DNA of 41,840 nt from Lachnospiraceae bacterium NK4A179 (GCA_000421045.1 ATWC01000030.1:1-41840), one strand, 5' to 3'; shown: positions 1 through 9,003, counted from the first letter of the stretch. Translations and numbers: made by a program. Notes: generated by a model not told the origin, from the letters alone.

Positions 1-161
1 GCATACTGCTTGATGGTATAGAACAGGGCTATGATAAAGGCCGCGAAGAACAGCGTATTGAAGATGAAAAGATCATTGCAGAGAAAGACGCAAACATTGC
101 AGAGATGTGTGCTATGATCAAAGATCTGAAGAGCAGGCTTGCTGTTTATGAAAAAGTCTGA
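1..161 (+). CDS. C-terminal tail of an Rpn/PD-(D/E)XK-transposase-like protein (partial)
   Basis: The window opens inside a gene. The frame beginning at base 3 reads about 52 residues to a TGA at 159-161. The visible peptide has the GYDKGREEQR pattern and continues as a charged, helical, probably coiled-coil segment. That style of tail is common at the C-terminus of Rpn-family (recombination-promoting nuclease / PDDEXK transposase-like) proteins in Clostridia. The catalytic domain would lie upstream, outside the window, so the assignment rests on tail composition alone. Any charged coiled-coil protein could end this way. Confidence 0.45.
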   Translation, partial: ILLDGIEQGYDKGREEQRIEDEKIIAEKDANIAEMCAMIKDLKSRLAVYEKV

Positions 162-250
162 AGACCTTGAAGGAAAGGTATGGCAGTATTTCATAGTTGT
201 GCCTGATTTTAAATCTACAGGAATTCATACCAACTATTTGAGAAAGCGAA

Positions 251-688
251 ATGAAAGAAATATATTATTTAAATCAGAAACAATTACCTACCATTCCGGT
301 GCCTCATGACGGTGTTATCAAGGAGATACATTTGGAAGATGATTATCTGATATTCGTGTTTGAAGATGATATCTCTTATCATGATTCTATAAAGAGTATC
401 AGATCCGATATTAGGTCTTTGATCATGAAGTTTCATTTTGTGGATAACATTTATGACATCAATTTGTTTGTGAGGAAAAAAACAAATCGTGTTCTTCATA
501 AGGCAGGGGTTTACAAAGAGTATGAATTATCACAAAACAAAAAAATCTTAACCGATCTTACAAAAAACAATTTGGAATACTTGTATCATAATGTCGGTTA
601 CTGTTCGATAATAATTAAATTGTGGTCATATGAAAGCATCATTTTTGATATAACTTCTGACTATGTTGAATTGGAATGGATAGAATAA
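251..688 (+). CDS. Hypothetical 145-residue acidic protein
   Basis: I do not recognise the family. The protein is short, soluble, rich in Asp/Glu and aromatic residues, and has no signal peptide, membrane segment or evident catalytic motif. It begins with a PVPHDGVIKEI segment followed by alternating hydrophobic and acidic strands, a layout seen in small single-domain immunity-like or DUF proteins of accessory regions; this is resemblance only. The start is the ATG at 251, preceded by a weak GAGAAAG. Its AT-rich composition and position between an Rpn-like gene and small kinase genes suggest accessory DNA. Two small palindromes follow the stop: AATGATC/GATCATT at 687-702 and TTTTGC/GCAAAA at 705-719. 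Confidence 0.6.
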   Translation: MKEIYYLNQKQLPTIPVPHDGVIKEIHLEDDYLIFVFEDDISYHDSIKSIRSDIRSLIMKFHFVDNIYDINLFVRKKTNRVLHKAGVYKEYELSQNKKILTDLTKNNLEYLYHNVGYCSIIIKLWSYESIIFDITSDYVELEWIE

Positions 689-746
689 TGATCAGGATCA
701 TTAATTTTGCTTAGCAAAAAGTGAAGAGGGAGTTGAGATCAAAACC

Positions 747-1265
747 ATGATCATACTGATAACAGGTGCTTCCCATGTGGGTAAAACCGTGCTGGCACAA
801 AAGATGCTGGAAAAATACAAATATCCATATCTTTCTATCGATCATGTGAAAATGGGTCTGATACGAAGCGGGAATACAGCTCTTACACCGGAAGATGATG
901 ATGAATTAACGGAGTATCTCTGGCCTATTGTTCGTGAGATGGTCAAAACAGCTATTGAAAATCAGCAGAATCTTATCATAGAGGGATGCTATATACCTTT
1001 TGATTGGAGAAAAGATTTTGATGAGAAGTATTTACAGTCGATAAGATTCATATGTCTGGCTATGTCAGATGAATATATAAATACACATTTTGCAGACATA
1101 AAAGGACATGCATCAGATGTAGAGGCGAGATTAGATGATTCAGACTGTACTATTGTCCGACTGCAAGAGGATAACCATAAGATTATAGAGGGTTTCCGGA
1201 AAAGCGGGGAAAAGATTACGCTGATAGATGATGATTATGAGAAGGTGACAGGAGAAATATTTTAA
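747..1265 (+). CDS. Small P-loop (AAA/adenylate-kinase-like) nucleotide kinase
   Basis: A 172-residue protein with a Walker A motif GASHVGKT at residues 7-14, preceded by the usual beta strand (MIILIT). A hydrophobic strand ending in an acidic residue (NLIIEGCY, around residue 75-80) plausibly acts as the Walker B/base region. Size and layout match standalone P-loop kinases of the zeta-toxin/adenylate-kinase-like group (AAA_33 type), which phosphorylate small molecules. The substrate cannot be told from sequence. The ATG at 747 is forced by the P-loop at the extreme N-terminus, although the purine-rich GAAGAGGGAG lies rather far upstream. The next recognisable kinase (1640) has a related fold, so this may be a small kinase cluster. 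Confidence 0.7.
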   Translation: MIILITGASHVGKTVLAQKMLEKYKYPYLSIDHVKMGLIRSGNTALTPEDDDELTEYLWPIVREMVKTAIENQQNLIIEGCYIPFDWRKDFDEKYLQSIRFICLAMSDEYINTHFADIKGHASDVEARLDDSDCTIVRLQEDNHKIIEGFRKSGEKITLIDDDYEKVTGEIF

Positions 1266-1357
1266 AATATGCAGTTGACAACGTAAAACAGATGAAGTAT
1301 TCTGAACCTAATTTTTTTGAAATTAATTTTTTGAAACCGTTTTTAGAGGTGTTTATT

Positions 1358-1477
1358 ATGTGTTGCTTCGTAACCAAGCCTTCATACATTAATTATGGAA
1401 CCATGAACGCGATTTATGCTCATGGTTTTAGAGGAGTGTACGAATTTAAGCGATATAAGTGTTACGGAGAAGCGTAG
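1358..1477 (+). CDS. Possible 39-residue small protein
   Basis: An ATG at 1358 is preceded by AGAGGTG with 6-7 bases spacing and opens a 39-residue frame ending at TAG 1475-1477. A strong rho-independent terminator begins only 28 bases later. The peptide is basic and aromatic, starts MCCF and contains a further Cys near its C-terminus. The combination of ribosome binding site, ORF and terminator is what favours a gene. There is no family match that I recognise, and the frame can be extended upstream to an ATG at 1292 without a good ribosome binding site. It could equally be the untranslated tail of the upstream kinase transcript. Confidence 0.35.
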   Translation: MCCFVTKPSYINYGTMNAIYAHGFRGVYEFKRYKCYGEA

Positions 1478-1504
1478 AATAAGAGTATAGTATTGTGATA
1501 CTTG

Positions 1505-1536
1505 CCACCTATCTTTTCCGGATAGGTGGTTTTTTT
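1505..1536 (+). terminator. Rho-independent terminator
   Basis: Perfect 9-bp stem CCACCTATC/GATAGGTGG (1505-1513 and 1521-1529) with a 7-base loop, followed by seven T. It ends the left accessory transcript. Confidence 0.9.
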
Positions 1537-1639
1537 ATAACATTGCCGTTGGTCTGCCAAAGCTGACCGGCGACTTGCGGGCGAGAAGGGTGTTATTTCA
1601 TCTTCGCTACTCGATTAGGGGTTTAGAAGGGAGGATATT

Positions 1640-2692
1640 ATGGATTTAATTCTGATACTTGGAAGTGGAGCCGTCGGAAAGATGACGGTCGGACAGGAGC
1701 TTATGAAGATAACTGATTTCAGGCTTTTTCACAATCATATGATGATAGAGCCTGTCATAGAGATCTTCGGAGGATTTCAGGGAGGTCTGGTCAATAAACT
1801 CAGGGATGAGATATTTGATGAGTTTTTAAAAACAGACTATCAGGGAATGATCTTTACATACATGATGGCATTTGATGTCCCGGCAGAATGGGAATATATA
1901 AAGAGCCTTTCCGATAAATTTGAAGCCTCAGGAGGTACGGTATATTATGTGGAACTCGTGGCCGATCGGGAGGAACGGTTAAAGCGGAATAAATCTGAAA
2001 ACCGCCTGAAGAGCAAGGCATCCAAGAGAGATCTTGAAATATCTGACAGCAGACTTCTGTATGAGGATGAGCACTACAGACTGGTGAGCAATGATGGTGA
2101 AGTTCCTTTCAAAAACTACATAAAGATCGATAACACTCATCTTGCTCCGGACGTTGTGGCATCTATGATCAAAGAGCGTTTTGCGCTTCCGGACAAAAGC
2201 AAAAGAGAGCTGCTCAAAAGGATCATGTTAAGAGAAGTGACTGAAGAGGAGATCACTGAACTTTACGCTATGCAGATAAAGAGCTTCATGCCTTTGTACG
2301 AGAAATATCATGATGAGGGTTCACCTGCGATAGAGCCGATAGAAAGAGTAAAAAGAAGATTTGCTGTAGAAAACAGAAAATACTTTTTTATCATGAAGGA
2401 TGGAGCGAGAGTCGGAGCTATAAATATCGGGCATAACGATCCGAATGAGAAAAAGGTGTCATTCATAAGTCCCTTATTTATCTTACCTGAATTTCAGAAC
2501 AGAGGGATAGGATACGCAGCTATACAAAAGGCATTTGAACAGCTTCCGGAGGTAACTACATGGAAGCTTGAGACTATCCTTCAGGAACCTGCCAACTGTC
2601 ATCTGTACGAAAAATGCGGATTCGTCCGTGTGGGCGAAGATAAAGTCATAAATGATAAGATGACGCTTATAGATTATGAGTTACAACTCTGA
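1640..2692 (+). CDS. P-loop kinase fused to a GNAT N-acetyltransferase
   Basis: A 350-residue two-domain protein. Residues 1 to about 185 form a P-loop kinase-like domain with GSGAVGKM at 8-15. The usual Thr/Ser after the Walker Lys is Met, a variant I know from AAA_33-like kinases that carry the AVGKMTVGQEL pattern. Residues from about 195 to the end form a GNAT acetyltransferase: it has the acetyl-CoA loop Q-N-R-G-I-G in PEFQNRGIGYAA and a C-terminal LYEKCGF motif typical of GNAT enzymes. The start ATG follows GGGAGG at good distance. Substrates are unknown. Fusion of a small-molecule kinase with an acetyltransferase suggests double modification of one compound, as in bifunctional antibiotic-modifying enzymes, but nothing here proves that. 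Confidence 0.8.
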   Translation: MDLILILGSGAVGKMTVGQELMKITDFRLFHNHMMIEPVIEIFGGFQGGLVNKLRDEIFDEFLKTDYQGMIFTYMMAFDVPAEWEYIKSLSDKFEASGGTVYYVELVADREERLKRNKSENRLKSKASKRDLEISDSRLLYEDEHYRLVSNDGEVPFKNYIKIDNTHLAPDVVASMIKERFALPDKSKRELLKRIMLREVTEEEITELYAMQIKSFMPLYEKYHDEGSPAIEPIERVKRRFAVENRKYFFIMKDGARVGAINIGHNDPNEKKVSFISPLFILPEFQNRGIGYAAIQKAFEQLPEVTTWKLETILQEPANCHLYEKCGFVRVGEDKVINDKMTLIDYELQL

Positions 2693-2794
2693 TGAGTAAG
2701 TGAGATCAATAGAAGTCCGGAATATTATTAAACGCAATTGCTTATTGCTATTACTACAACAGTGTGACAACAGTGAAAATATAAAGGAGTAGTT

Positions 2795-4636
2795 GTGAAT
2801 AAAAACGATAAAAAGAAAAATGAAAAACTGTCCTTTGCCGCAACGATGAAAAACTCGTGGTTTGCCATGAAGCTTGCAGCAGCGATCTGCCCGAGCTTTA
2901 TCGTTCATACTTTCATAATGTGGCTCATCGGACAGAGTGAATGGGTATTCTTTGATGGAGTATTCATGAAGGTCATCGTTAATGACCTGTCAGAAGGCAG
3001 AGACTTTAAGAGCATTTTAAGCTTCATACTGATATGTGGCTTGATATTCTGCATTCTTTCCATATACAACAACTATGTGGATAATGTGGTCTATCCCTTA
3101 AAAACGAACAGGCTTTACGGGGGAATCTATAGAAAACTCTATGCCAAAGCAAAAAATGTGGAGCTTTCCTGCTACGAGGATCCCGATTTCTATAACCGCT
3201 ATACCATGGCAATGGATGGAGCGGAGCAGAAGGTAGTAGCCGTTATCAAAGGGATGATAGGTGCTGTTATAGGTGCTGTAGCTTCTGTATTAGTCTTTTA
3301 TATGATGTATGATATCGATCATTATGCGATGCTTTTCATCATTTCACCGCTGATCGGAAATTTCATATTCGGAAATCTCAAGAATAAATATGAGTATAAA
3401 AGATATACGGACCAGGCTCCTAATGAGAAGGTATTGAACTATGTCAGCCGTATGATGTATCTACCCGATGGTGCGAAAGAGATCAGGCTTTCTAATGTGT
3501 TCTCTCTTATGAGGAAACAATACAGGGAAGCTACGGTAAATAACGTAAAGGTTGCGGGCAAATATGCATTCCAAAACGCACATATGAGCTTCTGGCGTAT
3601 CACCTTTACCTTTACTGTAATTTTTGAAGGTGTGCTGCTTTATGCGATCTACCGAAACAGAGTCACAGGAACCATTACGCTGGCAGAGCTTACCATTATG
3701 GCGAGTCTGATGGTTGCCATGACATGGATACTTATCCGGGTATTTGAAAATGTCATGGAAGTTCTTAAAAACGGCATGTATATGAATAATCTCAGGAGAT
3801 TCCTTGAGTATGAGGAAAAGATACCGGAGGATTTTGACGGTGAGATGCCCGATGCCGACTTTAAGAGCCTGGAGTTTAAAAACGTTTCTTTTTCCTATAA
3901 GGATAAGGAGATCATCCACGATCTTTCTTTTAAGATAAATAAAGGCGAGATCGCAGCTCTTGTGGGGCATAACGGCGCCGGAAAAACCACGATCATCAAG
4001 CTTATGCTAAGGCTCTATGATCCTGATCAGGGCATGATCCTGTATAACGGAAAAGACATAAAGACATATAATCTGAAGGCTTACAGGGATATCTTTGCAA
4101 CCACATTCCAGGATTTCAAACTCTTTGGTATGACTGTAAAGGAAAATGTCCTTATGGGAAGGCATTATGAAAATGAGAATGAGCTGGTAAAGGGAGCGCT
4201 GAAAAAGGCTGATGTCTTAGACAGGATCCTTGAACTTGATAATGGGATCGATTCTGTGATGACAAAAGAATTTGATGAAGATGGCTGTGTGCTTTCGGGT
4301 GGTGAGAGTCAGAAGGTGGCAGTGGCCAGGACCTTTATAAAGGAAGCGCCAATGAAGATATTTGACGAACCTTCAAGCGCACTCGATCCTATAGCTGAGT
4401 ATGAGCTGTTCAACAGTATCATCGCTGAAGGCCAGGATCACACTATGCTCTTTATTTCTCACAGGCTTTCATCAGTAAAGAACTGTGACAAAGTCTTTAT
4501 GCTGGAAAAAGGAACTCTCATCGAAGAGGGAACCCATAAGGAACTCATGGAGCAGAACGGTAGTTATGCTGCCATGTATAAAAAACAGGCGATGAATTAC
4601 CTCGCTATAGAGAACGAAGAGGAGGTGATCGCATAA
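2795..4636 (+). CDS. ABC exporter half-transporter, first subunit
   Basis: A 613-residue fused membrane/ATPase protein. Residues ~25-340 carry hydrophobic segments of an exporter-type membrane domain, including the ELSCYEDPDFYNR motif frequent in Lachnospiraceae exporters of this type. The ATPase domain has Walker A GHNGAGKT at 391-398, signature LSGGESQK from 500, Walker B MKIFDEP at 520-526, and a HisSwitch in ISHRLSS. It starts with GTG at 2795 behind AAAGGAG. Its stop overlaps the start of the second subunit by one base, so the pair is translationally coupled and probably forms a heterodimeric exporter. The cargo (peptide, lipid or drug) is unknown. The gene lies convergent to a two-component system, which could be linked functionally. 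Confidence 0.9.
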   Translation: MNKNDKKKNEKLSFAATMKNSWFAMKLAAAICPSFIVHTFIMWLIGQSEWVFFDGVFMKVIVNDLSEGRDFKSILSFILICGLIFCILSIYNNYVDNVVYPLKTNRLYGGIYRKLYAKAKNVELSCYEDPDFYNRYTMAMDGAEQKVVAVIKGMIGAVIGAVASVLVFYMMYDIDHYAMLFIISPLIGNFIFGNLKNKYEYKRYTDQAPNEKVLNYVSRMMYLPDGAKEIRLSNVFSLMRKQYREATVNNVKVAGKYAFQNAHMSFWRITFTFTVIFEGVLLYAIYRNRVTGTITLAELTIMASLMVAMTWILIRVFENVMEVLKNGMYMNNLRRFLEYEEKIPEDFDGEMPDADFKSLEFKNVSFSYKDKEIIHDLSFKINKGEIAALVGHNGAGKTTIIKLMLRLYDPDQGMILYNGKDIKTYNLKAYRDIFATTFQDFKLFGMTVKENVLMGRHYENENELVKGALKKADVLDRILELDNGIDSVMTKEFDEDGCVLSGGESQKVAVARTFIKEAPMKIFDEPSSALDPIAEYELFNSIIAEGQDHTMLFISHRLSSVKNCDKVFMLEKGTLIEEGTHKELMEQNGSYAAMYKKQAMNYLAIENEEEVIA

Positions 4637-6468
4637 TGAAATATGTACCTAAAGAAGAAAGACAGAAAACGAAGCAGTCTGTAAAGACAGTATTTTCAAA
4701 CAATTTTTATATGTTAAAGCTTATCTTTTCCGCTTCACCTGCATTTGTACTGATTCAGGCCGCGGACGCGATAAGAGGCCAGTTATCCATATTCTTCGAG
4801 CATACGGTGCTTATAGGTTATGTTCTGGAAGCGGCGGAATTTGGTTATCCGTTTGAACGGGTTGCGGGTGTAATTCTCCTGCTTGCGGCTCTTATAACAA
4901 TCGGAATGGTCTTTACTGTATATCAGGGTGAATATGTGTCTGAAAAGAAAAGGCCGATAGTTCGTGAAAAGATCAAAATGAAGCTTTATGAAAAGGCAAG
5001 AGACATGGATCTTGAGTGCTATGATGATCCTGAATTTTATAACAGTCAGGTCCTTGCCATTTCGCAGATCGATGATCAGATTGACAGAGTCATGAAATTC
5101 GTGATCGATACGCTGAGTGGACTTGCAGCCTTTACTTCAACTGCAATCTATTTCATTTACAAGGATAAGTCTGCGATCTTCTTTGCACTGGGAGCGTTTA
5201 TCTTCTCGATGATCTTTGAGCAGTTATACAATAAGCAGAATTATCTTTCCAAGATCGAGAGTATACCGGCGTCAAGAAAAAGAGATTATATAAAAAGGAT
5301 ATATTATCTTAATGACTATGCTAAGGAGATAAGACTGAATCCCGGTGTTTCGGATGTCTTAATGGAGCGCTTTGAAGCTGCTAATGACGAGGTATACGCT
5401 GTCGAGAAAAAATATGCATTAAAGAAATGGTTTTTCGGATTTATGAGACGATATGTCTGCAACGCCTTTTTCTCGGATGTATTGTTCATAGGTTATCTTG
5501 TATATCAGGCAGCTGTACTTCACAGTATTTCCTTTAGTACCGTGGCTATCCTGTATGCATCTTTCGGAAGACTTAAGAACAGCATGAGAGTATTCTCAGA
5601 GACTTATCCTTTTGCCTGCGAGACAAGCTTATATGTGAACAAGATAAAAGAGTTCCTGAATTATGAGCCTAAGATCGTATCAAAGGAAAATCTTGAACCT
5701 TCAAATAAGGCCAAAGAGATAGAGCTTGATAATGTATCTTTTGCTTACGGCAAGAACAAGGATATGCTCATAAAGGATATGAACCTTCATATCAAGCCCG
5801 GCGAGAAGATCGCACTTGTAGGCTATAACGGTGCCGGAAAAACAACGTTAGTGAAACTTCTGATGCGGCTTTATGATACCAAAGGTGGTGTGATAAAGGC
5901 AGACGGAAGAGATATCCGGGAATATGATGCTAAAAAGTACCGTGATACTATCGGTACCGTATTTCAGGATTTCCAGATATTTGCAGGAACCGTAAAAGAA
6001 AATGTGGTACTCGATGTGGCTGATGGGATTGAAGATGAAGGTGTTAAAAAGGCACTTTCACAAAGCAGTCTTATGGAACGCATCGACAGATTCAAAAATG
6101 GTCTGGATACGGAACTTACCACAGAGTTTGCTGAGGAGGGTGTAAACCTTTCAGGCGGTGAGAGCCAGAAGCTTGCGATATCCAGAGTGTTTTATAAGAA
6201 TGCGGGACTTATGATACTCGATGAGCCTTCGAGCGCACTCGATCCTATAGCGGAATACCAGCTGAATCATGCAATGATCGAGGCGACCGGAGATAAGACA
6301 GTCATATTTATATCCCACAGACTATCAACCACACGTATAGCCGACAGGATCATCATGCTGGAAAAAGGACGCATAGTAGAGCAGGGAACACACGATGAGC
6401 TGTTATCCATGAACGGAAAATATGCTCAAATGTGGAAGGTTCAGGCAGGCGCATATATCGCCGTATAA
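4636..6468 (+). CDS. ABC exporter half-transporter, second subunit
   Basis: A 610-residue partner of the preceding exporter with the same architecture. The membrane domain contains the matching DLECYDDPEFYN motif. Walker A GYNGAGKT begins at residue 396, the signature LSGGESQK at 505, Walker B is ILDEP at about 527-531, and the switch motif is ISHRLST. Both subunits keep complete catalytic motifs, so neither ATP site looks degenerate, unlike many heterodimeric exporters. The ATG at 4636 overlaps the previous TAA. A perfect bidirectional terminator follows the stop. Confidence 0.9.
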   Translation: MKYVPKEERQKTKQSVKTVFSNNFYMLKLIFSASPAFVLIQAADAIRGQLSIFFEHTVLIGYVLEAAEFGYPFERVAGVILLLAALITIGMVFTVYQGEYVSEKKRPIVREKIKMKLYEKARDMDLECYDDPEFYNSQVLAISQIDDQIDRVMKFVIDTLSGLAAFTSTAIYFIYKDKSAIFFALGAFIFSMIFEQLYNKQNYLSKIESIPASRKRDYIKRIYYLNDYAKEIRLNPGVSDVLMERFEAANDEVYAVEKKYALKKWFFGFMRRYVCNAFFSDVLFIGYLVYQAAVLHSISFSTVAILYASFGRLKNSMRVFSETYPFACETSLYVNKIKEFLNYEPKIVSKENLEPSNKAKEIELDNVSFAYGKNKDMLIKDMNLHIKPGEKIALVGYNGAGKTTLVKLLMRLYDTKGGVIKADGRDIREYDAKKYRDTIGTVFQDFQIFAGTVKENVVLDVADGIEDEGVKKALSQSSLMERIDRFKNGLDTELTTEFAEEGVNLSGGESQKLAISRVFYKNAGLMILDEPSSALDPIAEYQLNHAMIEATGDKTVIFISHRLSTTRIADRIIMLEKGRIVEQGTHDELLSMNGKYAQMWKVQAGAYIAV

Positions 6469-6482
6469 TCTAAGGTGCCCAT

Positions 6483-6524
6483 GCTAAAAACCCGGATCAA
6501 GCTTGCTTGATCCGGGTTTTTAGC
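6483..6524. terminator. Perfect bidirectional terminator
   Basis: A 19-bp perfect inverted repeat with a 4-base loop: GCTAAAAA then CCCGGATCAAG (6491-6501), loop CTTG, then the exact complement through TTTTTAGC. It gives a GC-rich stem with a T tract on both strands, so it can end both the ABC transcript and the convergent kinase transcript. Confidence 0.93.
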
Positions 6525-6536
6525 TTTGTGACGTTA

Positions 6537-8219
6537 TTATTTGATTATCACACTAAAGCAGTCTTTATTTATTTTGATCTCGGATTTGTATCCGAAGTTA
6601 TCGAGAATATTTTTTGTGATCGAAAGTCCAAGACCTGAGCCTTTCTTCTCACTTCTGCTGGGATCACCTTTTATAAAAGGCTCCCAAAGCTTGTCAGGTT
6701 TTACATCTACGGGTTCACATGGTGTGTTCTCGATAATGAATTCCTTTTTGCCCGCACGTCCCTGCTTAGTATATATTCGTATTTTACCGCCTTCCTTTGT
6801 GTATTTGGCAGCGTTGCAAAGGAGGTTATCCATGATACGTTCTATATAAGCTTTATCAGCCTTTTTTGTATAGGAATCCTCGATCGAAAGGCTTATATCT
6901 TTTTCTTTGAGCATAGGTTCGATATGTTTTGCCTGAGACTTTGCTATCTCACAAAAGTCTATGAGCTCATTCTTGTTTTCCCTGTGTTCATCCTCGAGTT
7001 TTATAAGTCTCAGAATATCATTTATGATATTGTTCATATATTCTGTGTTTTCAAGTATCGCGTCAGCGTAGTGCTCACGTTTGTCTGTCTGCACGTTTTC
7101 TTTAAGATTCTCAGCATAACCGGCCATTGCGGTAAGCGGAGTCTTAAGGTCGTGAGCCATTGAATTCATCAATGCTGTTCGGTAATCTTCGTTTATGTAG
7201 AAAGATTTAAGCTTGTTGTAATTGAAAGATGAGATCATCAGACATCCGACAACATCCACAAGCAGGAATATAATACCGATCACAACAAAAAGAGAGGCGT
7301 ATGACTTAGTGAAATTATCATTGATAATATAATGAAGCACATATTTATCTCCGTTTGTGTCGGTGTATTCCCTGGATGACTGAACAATACTGTCAAGCGG
7401 GCCGGATGTTTTCAGTACTTCATCGGTCTTATAATACGATCCGACGTATATTAAAAATGAGCTTACATCTTTGTCGCCAAGTTTCTTGCTCACTCCGTCA
7501 TCTGTATAATGCTCAACGGCTTGGGAAGAAAGATCGGGTGAATCAAATTCAATAGTTACCATATTTGAATTATCACCTGTGTCAAGGGACTCCTCTGTCA
7601 ACATCTCTGATGCAAGCATAGTTATATAAGAGTCTTGTTCAACGATGATATTCTCCGGATAGAATTCATTGGTTTCGGTATCGATCACCCCTTTTTTCAT
7701 AGTTATCTTATAGCTATTTTTCTTTTGGGGAGAAAGATATTCAAGCGCCGAATCGGCATAAAAATCCATATCATTCTGCCTGATCTTCTTTAATTCATCT
7801 GAAGAATCCACTAAATCCAGGTTTAGGGTATATACATTTCTTTCTCGCTCGTCGGAGTTTTCATTTGTGCTTGAAATGAGCAGATATCCCCTGGCGGAGC
7901 TGTCGATAATGGTATTTCCATCAGCATCTGTAAAATAGGCGAATGATTTTGCTCCGGGGATCTTATAATTCAAAGTAGCATCCTTGATGGAGAGTTTCAG
8001 CTGAAGGAGCCCCATTTGTTCGCTCATGGGCCCTTCAGAAAGGGATCGTGAAATATATTCATCATCGAGTAAAGAACCGATATGTGAATTCATGACAGAA
8101 TTCGAATTGTAATGAAGAAATGATATTGCGATGATCAAAAGAACAGCGATTATCGGTATAGATATCAAAAATTTGGAAATAAAAACCTGAAAAAAGTTTT
8201 TCCTTTTATGCTTGATCAT
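6537..8219 (-). CDS. Sensor histidine kinase (OmpR-partner type)
   Basis: A 560-residue membrane kinase. A first membrane segment lies at about residues 12-34, a large extracytoplasmic sensor domain follows to about 305, and a second membrane segment lies at about 308-332. No clear HAMP domain is visible. The H-box SMAHDLKTP places the phospho-acceptor at His356. The ATPase domain has an N-box (DNLLCNAAKYT) and G-box (GSGLGLS). The start ATG follows GGAGGG. It lies 16 bases after the response regulator gene in the same direction, so the two form one operon. The ~270-residue sensor has no family I can name, so the signal is unknown. Confidence 0.9.
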   Translation of the reverse strand: MIKHKRKNFFQVFISKFLISIPIIAVLLIIAISFLHYNSNSVMNSHIGSLLDDEYISRSLSEGPMSEQMGLLQLKLSIKDATLNYKIPGAKSFAYFTDADGNTIIDSSARGYLLISSTNENSDERERNVYTLNLDLVDSSDELKKIRQNDMDFYADSALEYLSPQKKNSYKITMKKGVIDTETNEFYPENIIVEQDSYITMLASEMLTEESLDTGDNSNMVTIEFDSPDLSSQAVEHYTDDGVSKKLGDKDVSSFLIYVGSYYKTDEVLKTSGPLDSIVQSSREYTDTNGDKYVLHYIINDNFTKSYASLFVVIGIIFLLVDVVGCLMISSFNYNKLKSFYINEDYRTALMNSMAHDLKTPLTAMAGYAENLKENVQTDKREHYADAILENTEYMNNIINDILRLIKLEDEHRENKNELIDFCEIAKSQAKHIEPMLKEKDISLSIEDSYTKKADKAYIERIMDNLLCNAAKYTKEGGKIRIYTKQGRAGKKEFIIENTPCEPVDVKPDKLWEPFIKGDPSRSEKKGSGLGLSITKNILDNFGYKSEIKINKDCFSVIIK

Positions 8220-8235
8220 TATAAGCCCTCCGGTA

Positions 8236-8913
8236 CTATTCGCTGAGCTTATATCCTTTAGAGATGACTGTTTTTATCTGTTCACCGGCACTGCCTAAGG
8301 ATTTTCTCAGCTTTTTAATATGGTTATCTACAACTCTGTCCCCGCCTTCATACTCATAGCCCCAGATCGCATTAAGAATGGAATCGCGACTTACAACCCA
8401 ATTCTTATGATCTGCGAGATATTTGAGCAGTTCGAATTCTTTATTGGCAAGATCGACATTTGTGCCGTTTACGGTGACTTCCATGCTGTTCGGATTGATC
8501 CGGATCTTTCCGATAGTTATGGTTTCATCTATCACAGTGCCCTTTGCTCTGTTTAACAGAGCGATGCATTTTGCGTACAGCTTAGCAAGCGAAAAGGGCT
8601 TGGTAATGTAATCGTCGCAGCCTGTTTCAAAACCCAGAAGAACGTCTTCTTCCAGGGTCCTGGCCGTAAGAAAAATGACGGGGACATCACTTTTCCTGCG
8701 TATCATTCTGCATAACGAAAAGCCGTCTAAGTACGGGAGCATCACATCAAGAAGTATCAGATCATATTCATTCTCTGACAGCATCTTTTCAGCAACAATT
8801 CCGTTTTCGGCAGAGAAAACCTCGAAGTCATTGTCTGTCTTTGACGTGAAATAATCTTCGATGATCTCTCTTATCTGTGAATCGTCTTCGACACAAAGCA
8901 TTCTGTATTTCAT
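8236..8913 (-). CDS. OmpR/PhoB-family response regulator
   Basis: A 225-residue regulator. The receiver domain (about 1-120) has the acidic pair EDD near the N-terminus, the phospho-acceptor Asp56 in LLDVMLPYLDG, the conserved Thr in FLTAR and the Lys in TKPF. The C-terminal winged-helix domain (about 130-225) contains the DNA-recognition region RVVDNHIKKLRKSL. The start ATG follows GAGGT. It is cotranscribed with the histidine kinase downstream. Two GGATACA direct repeats 11 bp apart lie upstream at the expected -35 region, which fits OmpR-type binding and self-activation. Confidence 0.92.
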   Translation of the reverse strand: MKYRMLCVEDDSQIREIIEDYFTSKTDNDFEVFSAENGIVAEKMLSENEYDLILLDVMLPYLDGFSLCRMIRRKSDVPVIFLTARTLEEDVLLGFETGCDDYITKPFSLAKLYAKCIALLNRAKGTVIDETITIGKIRINPNSMEVTVNGTNVDLANKEFELLKYLADHKNWVVSRDSILNAIWGYEYEGGDRVVDNHIKKLRKSLGSAGEQIKTVISKGYKLSE

Positions 8914-8936
8914 CAGTCGACCTCATTTCATGCTTT

Positions 8937-8969
8937 ATCTTAATGGAGGGATGTATCCTTCGTGTATCC
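8937..8969 (-). promoter_or_regulatory. Probable response-regulator operator and -10 element
   Basis: On the minus strand, two GGATACA repeats (complement at 8952-8958 and 8963-8969) are spaced exactly 11 bp start to start. They sit just upstream of TAAGAT (8937-8942), a fair -10. No good -35 is present; the repeats occupy its place, as in activator-dependent OmpR-class promoters. Confidence 0.5.
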
Positions 8970-9003
8970 TCCGGGTAATATTTCTATATTTAACTGTAAA
9001 TGT

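Noticed and set aside
3461-3970. Long minus-strand frame opposite the ABC exporter gene.
   Set aside because: Lies wholly inside a clear gene, has no start signals and no recognisable domain.
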